From an uncultured Collinsella sp. (GTDB taxonomy: Bacteria; Actinomycetota; Coriobacteriia; Coriobacteriales; Coriobacteriaceae): a stretch of DNA of 5,984 nt. The notes below the pieces were generated by a model that made no database searches, had not been told where the DNA came from, and saw only the letters and a list, made by a program, of their open reading frames with translations. The stretch spans positions 1-5,984 of the forward strand of contig CAAECW010000048.1 of NCBI GenBank assembly GCA_900754445.1, read 5' to 3'. Shown in pieces: positions 5,954 through 5,984 of this stretch. Position 1 is the first letter of the stretch, and every line of letters starts with the position of its first letter. Both the position numbers and the translations under genes were made by a program.

Positions 5954-5984
5954 AAGGGCGCGACCAGAAGGTCAGCGCCCTTTC
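5954..5984 (+). terminator. Probable intrinsic terminator downstream of pyrE
   Basis: AAGGGCGCGACC (5954-5965) pairs with GGTC (5970-5973) and GCGCCCTT (5975-5982) around an AGAA loop, with one bulged A at 5974: twelve pairs, very GC-rich in the lower stem. The sequence runs into TTTC at the window edge, so the length of the T-run cannot be seen. It lies about 75 bases after the pyrE stop and would end that transcript. Bases 5907-5953 hold nothing else I can recognise. Confidence 0.65.

Overview
The window is GC-rich DNA from what looks like a gut actinobacterium of class Coriobacteriia, most likely Collinsella or a near relative. The basis is the style of the genes: a LuxR-type regulator carried on a twelve-helix membrane domain, GC-rich codon choice, and short palindromic repeats with a GGGGAC motif between genes. 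This placement is from recognition only; no search was run.

Layout. Bases 1-102 hold two tandem copies (offset 51 bp) of a small palindromic repeat whose stem bases have changed in matched pairs between copies. Bases 103-265 contain a sigma70-type promoter and nothing else I can name. A membrane-anchored LuxR-family regulator runs 266-1810 (+). The convergent gap 1811-1991 holds a large imperfect hairpin and a low-complexity GC-rich tract. A Mg2+-type P-type ATPase (mgtA) occupies 1992-4760 (-). The 437-base gap between divergent mgtA and pyrE is mostly mgtA leader. On the minus strand it shows a promoter with a perfect TTGACA, a short upstream ORF behind a near-ideal Shine-Dalgarno sequence, a 17-bp long-range stem enclosing further hairpins, a C-rich stretch, and a ribosome binding site at the ATPase start. 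Orotate phosphoribosyltransferase (pyrE) runs 5198-5878 (+), followed by a perfect 13-bp hairpin at its stop codon and a probable intrinsic terminator at the window's right edge.

How the genes relate. The three genes do not form one operon. The regulator and mgtA converge; mgtA and pyrE diverge. The regulator has no obvious target here. pyrE makes OMP in pyrimidine synthesis and appears to be a single-gene unit at least to the window edge.

The most interesting part is the mgtA leader. Its order (upstream ORF, overlapping alternative RNA pairings, C-rich stretch, transporter) resembles the enterobacterial mgtL-mgtA leader in logic but not in sequence, and I could not match it to the M-box riboswitch. 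The ATPase also carries changes at three membrane positions that correspond to cation ligands in related pumps (Q327, S740, E744), while its phosphorylation chemistry looks intact.
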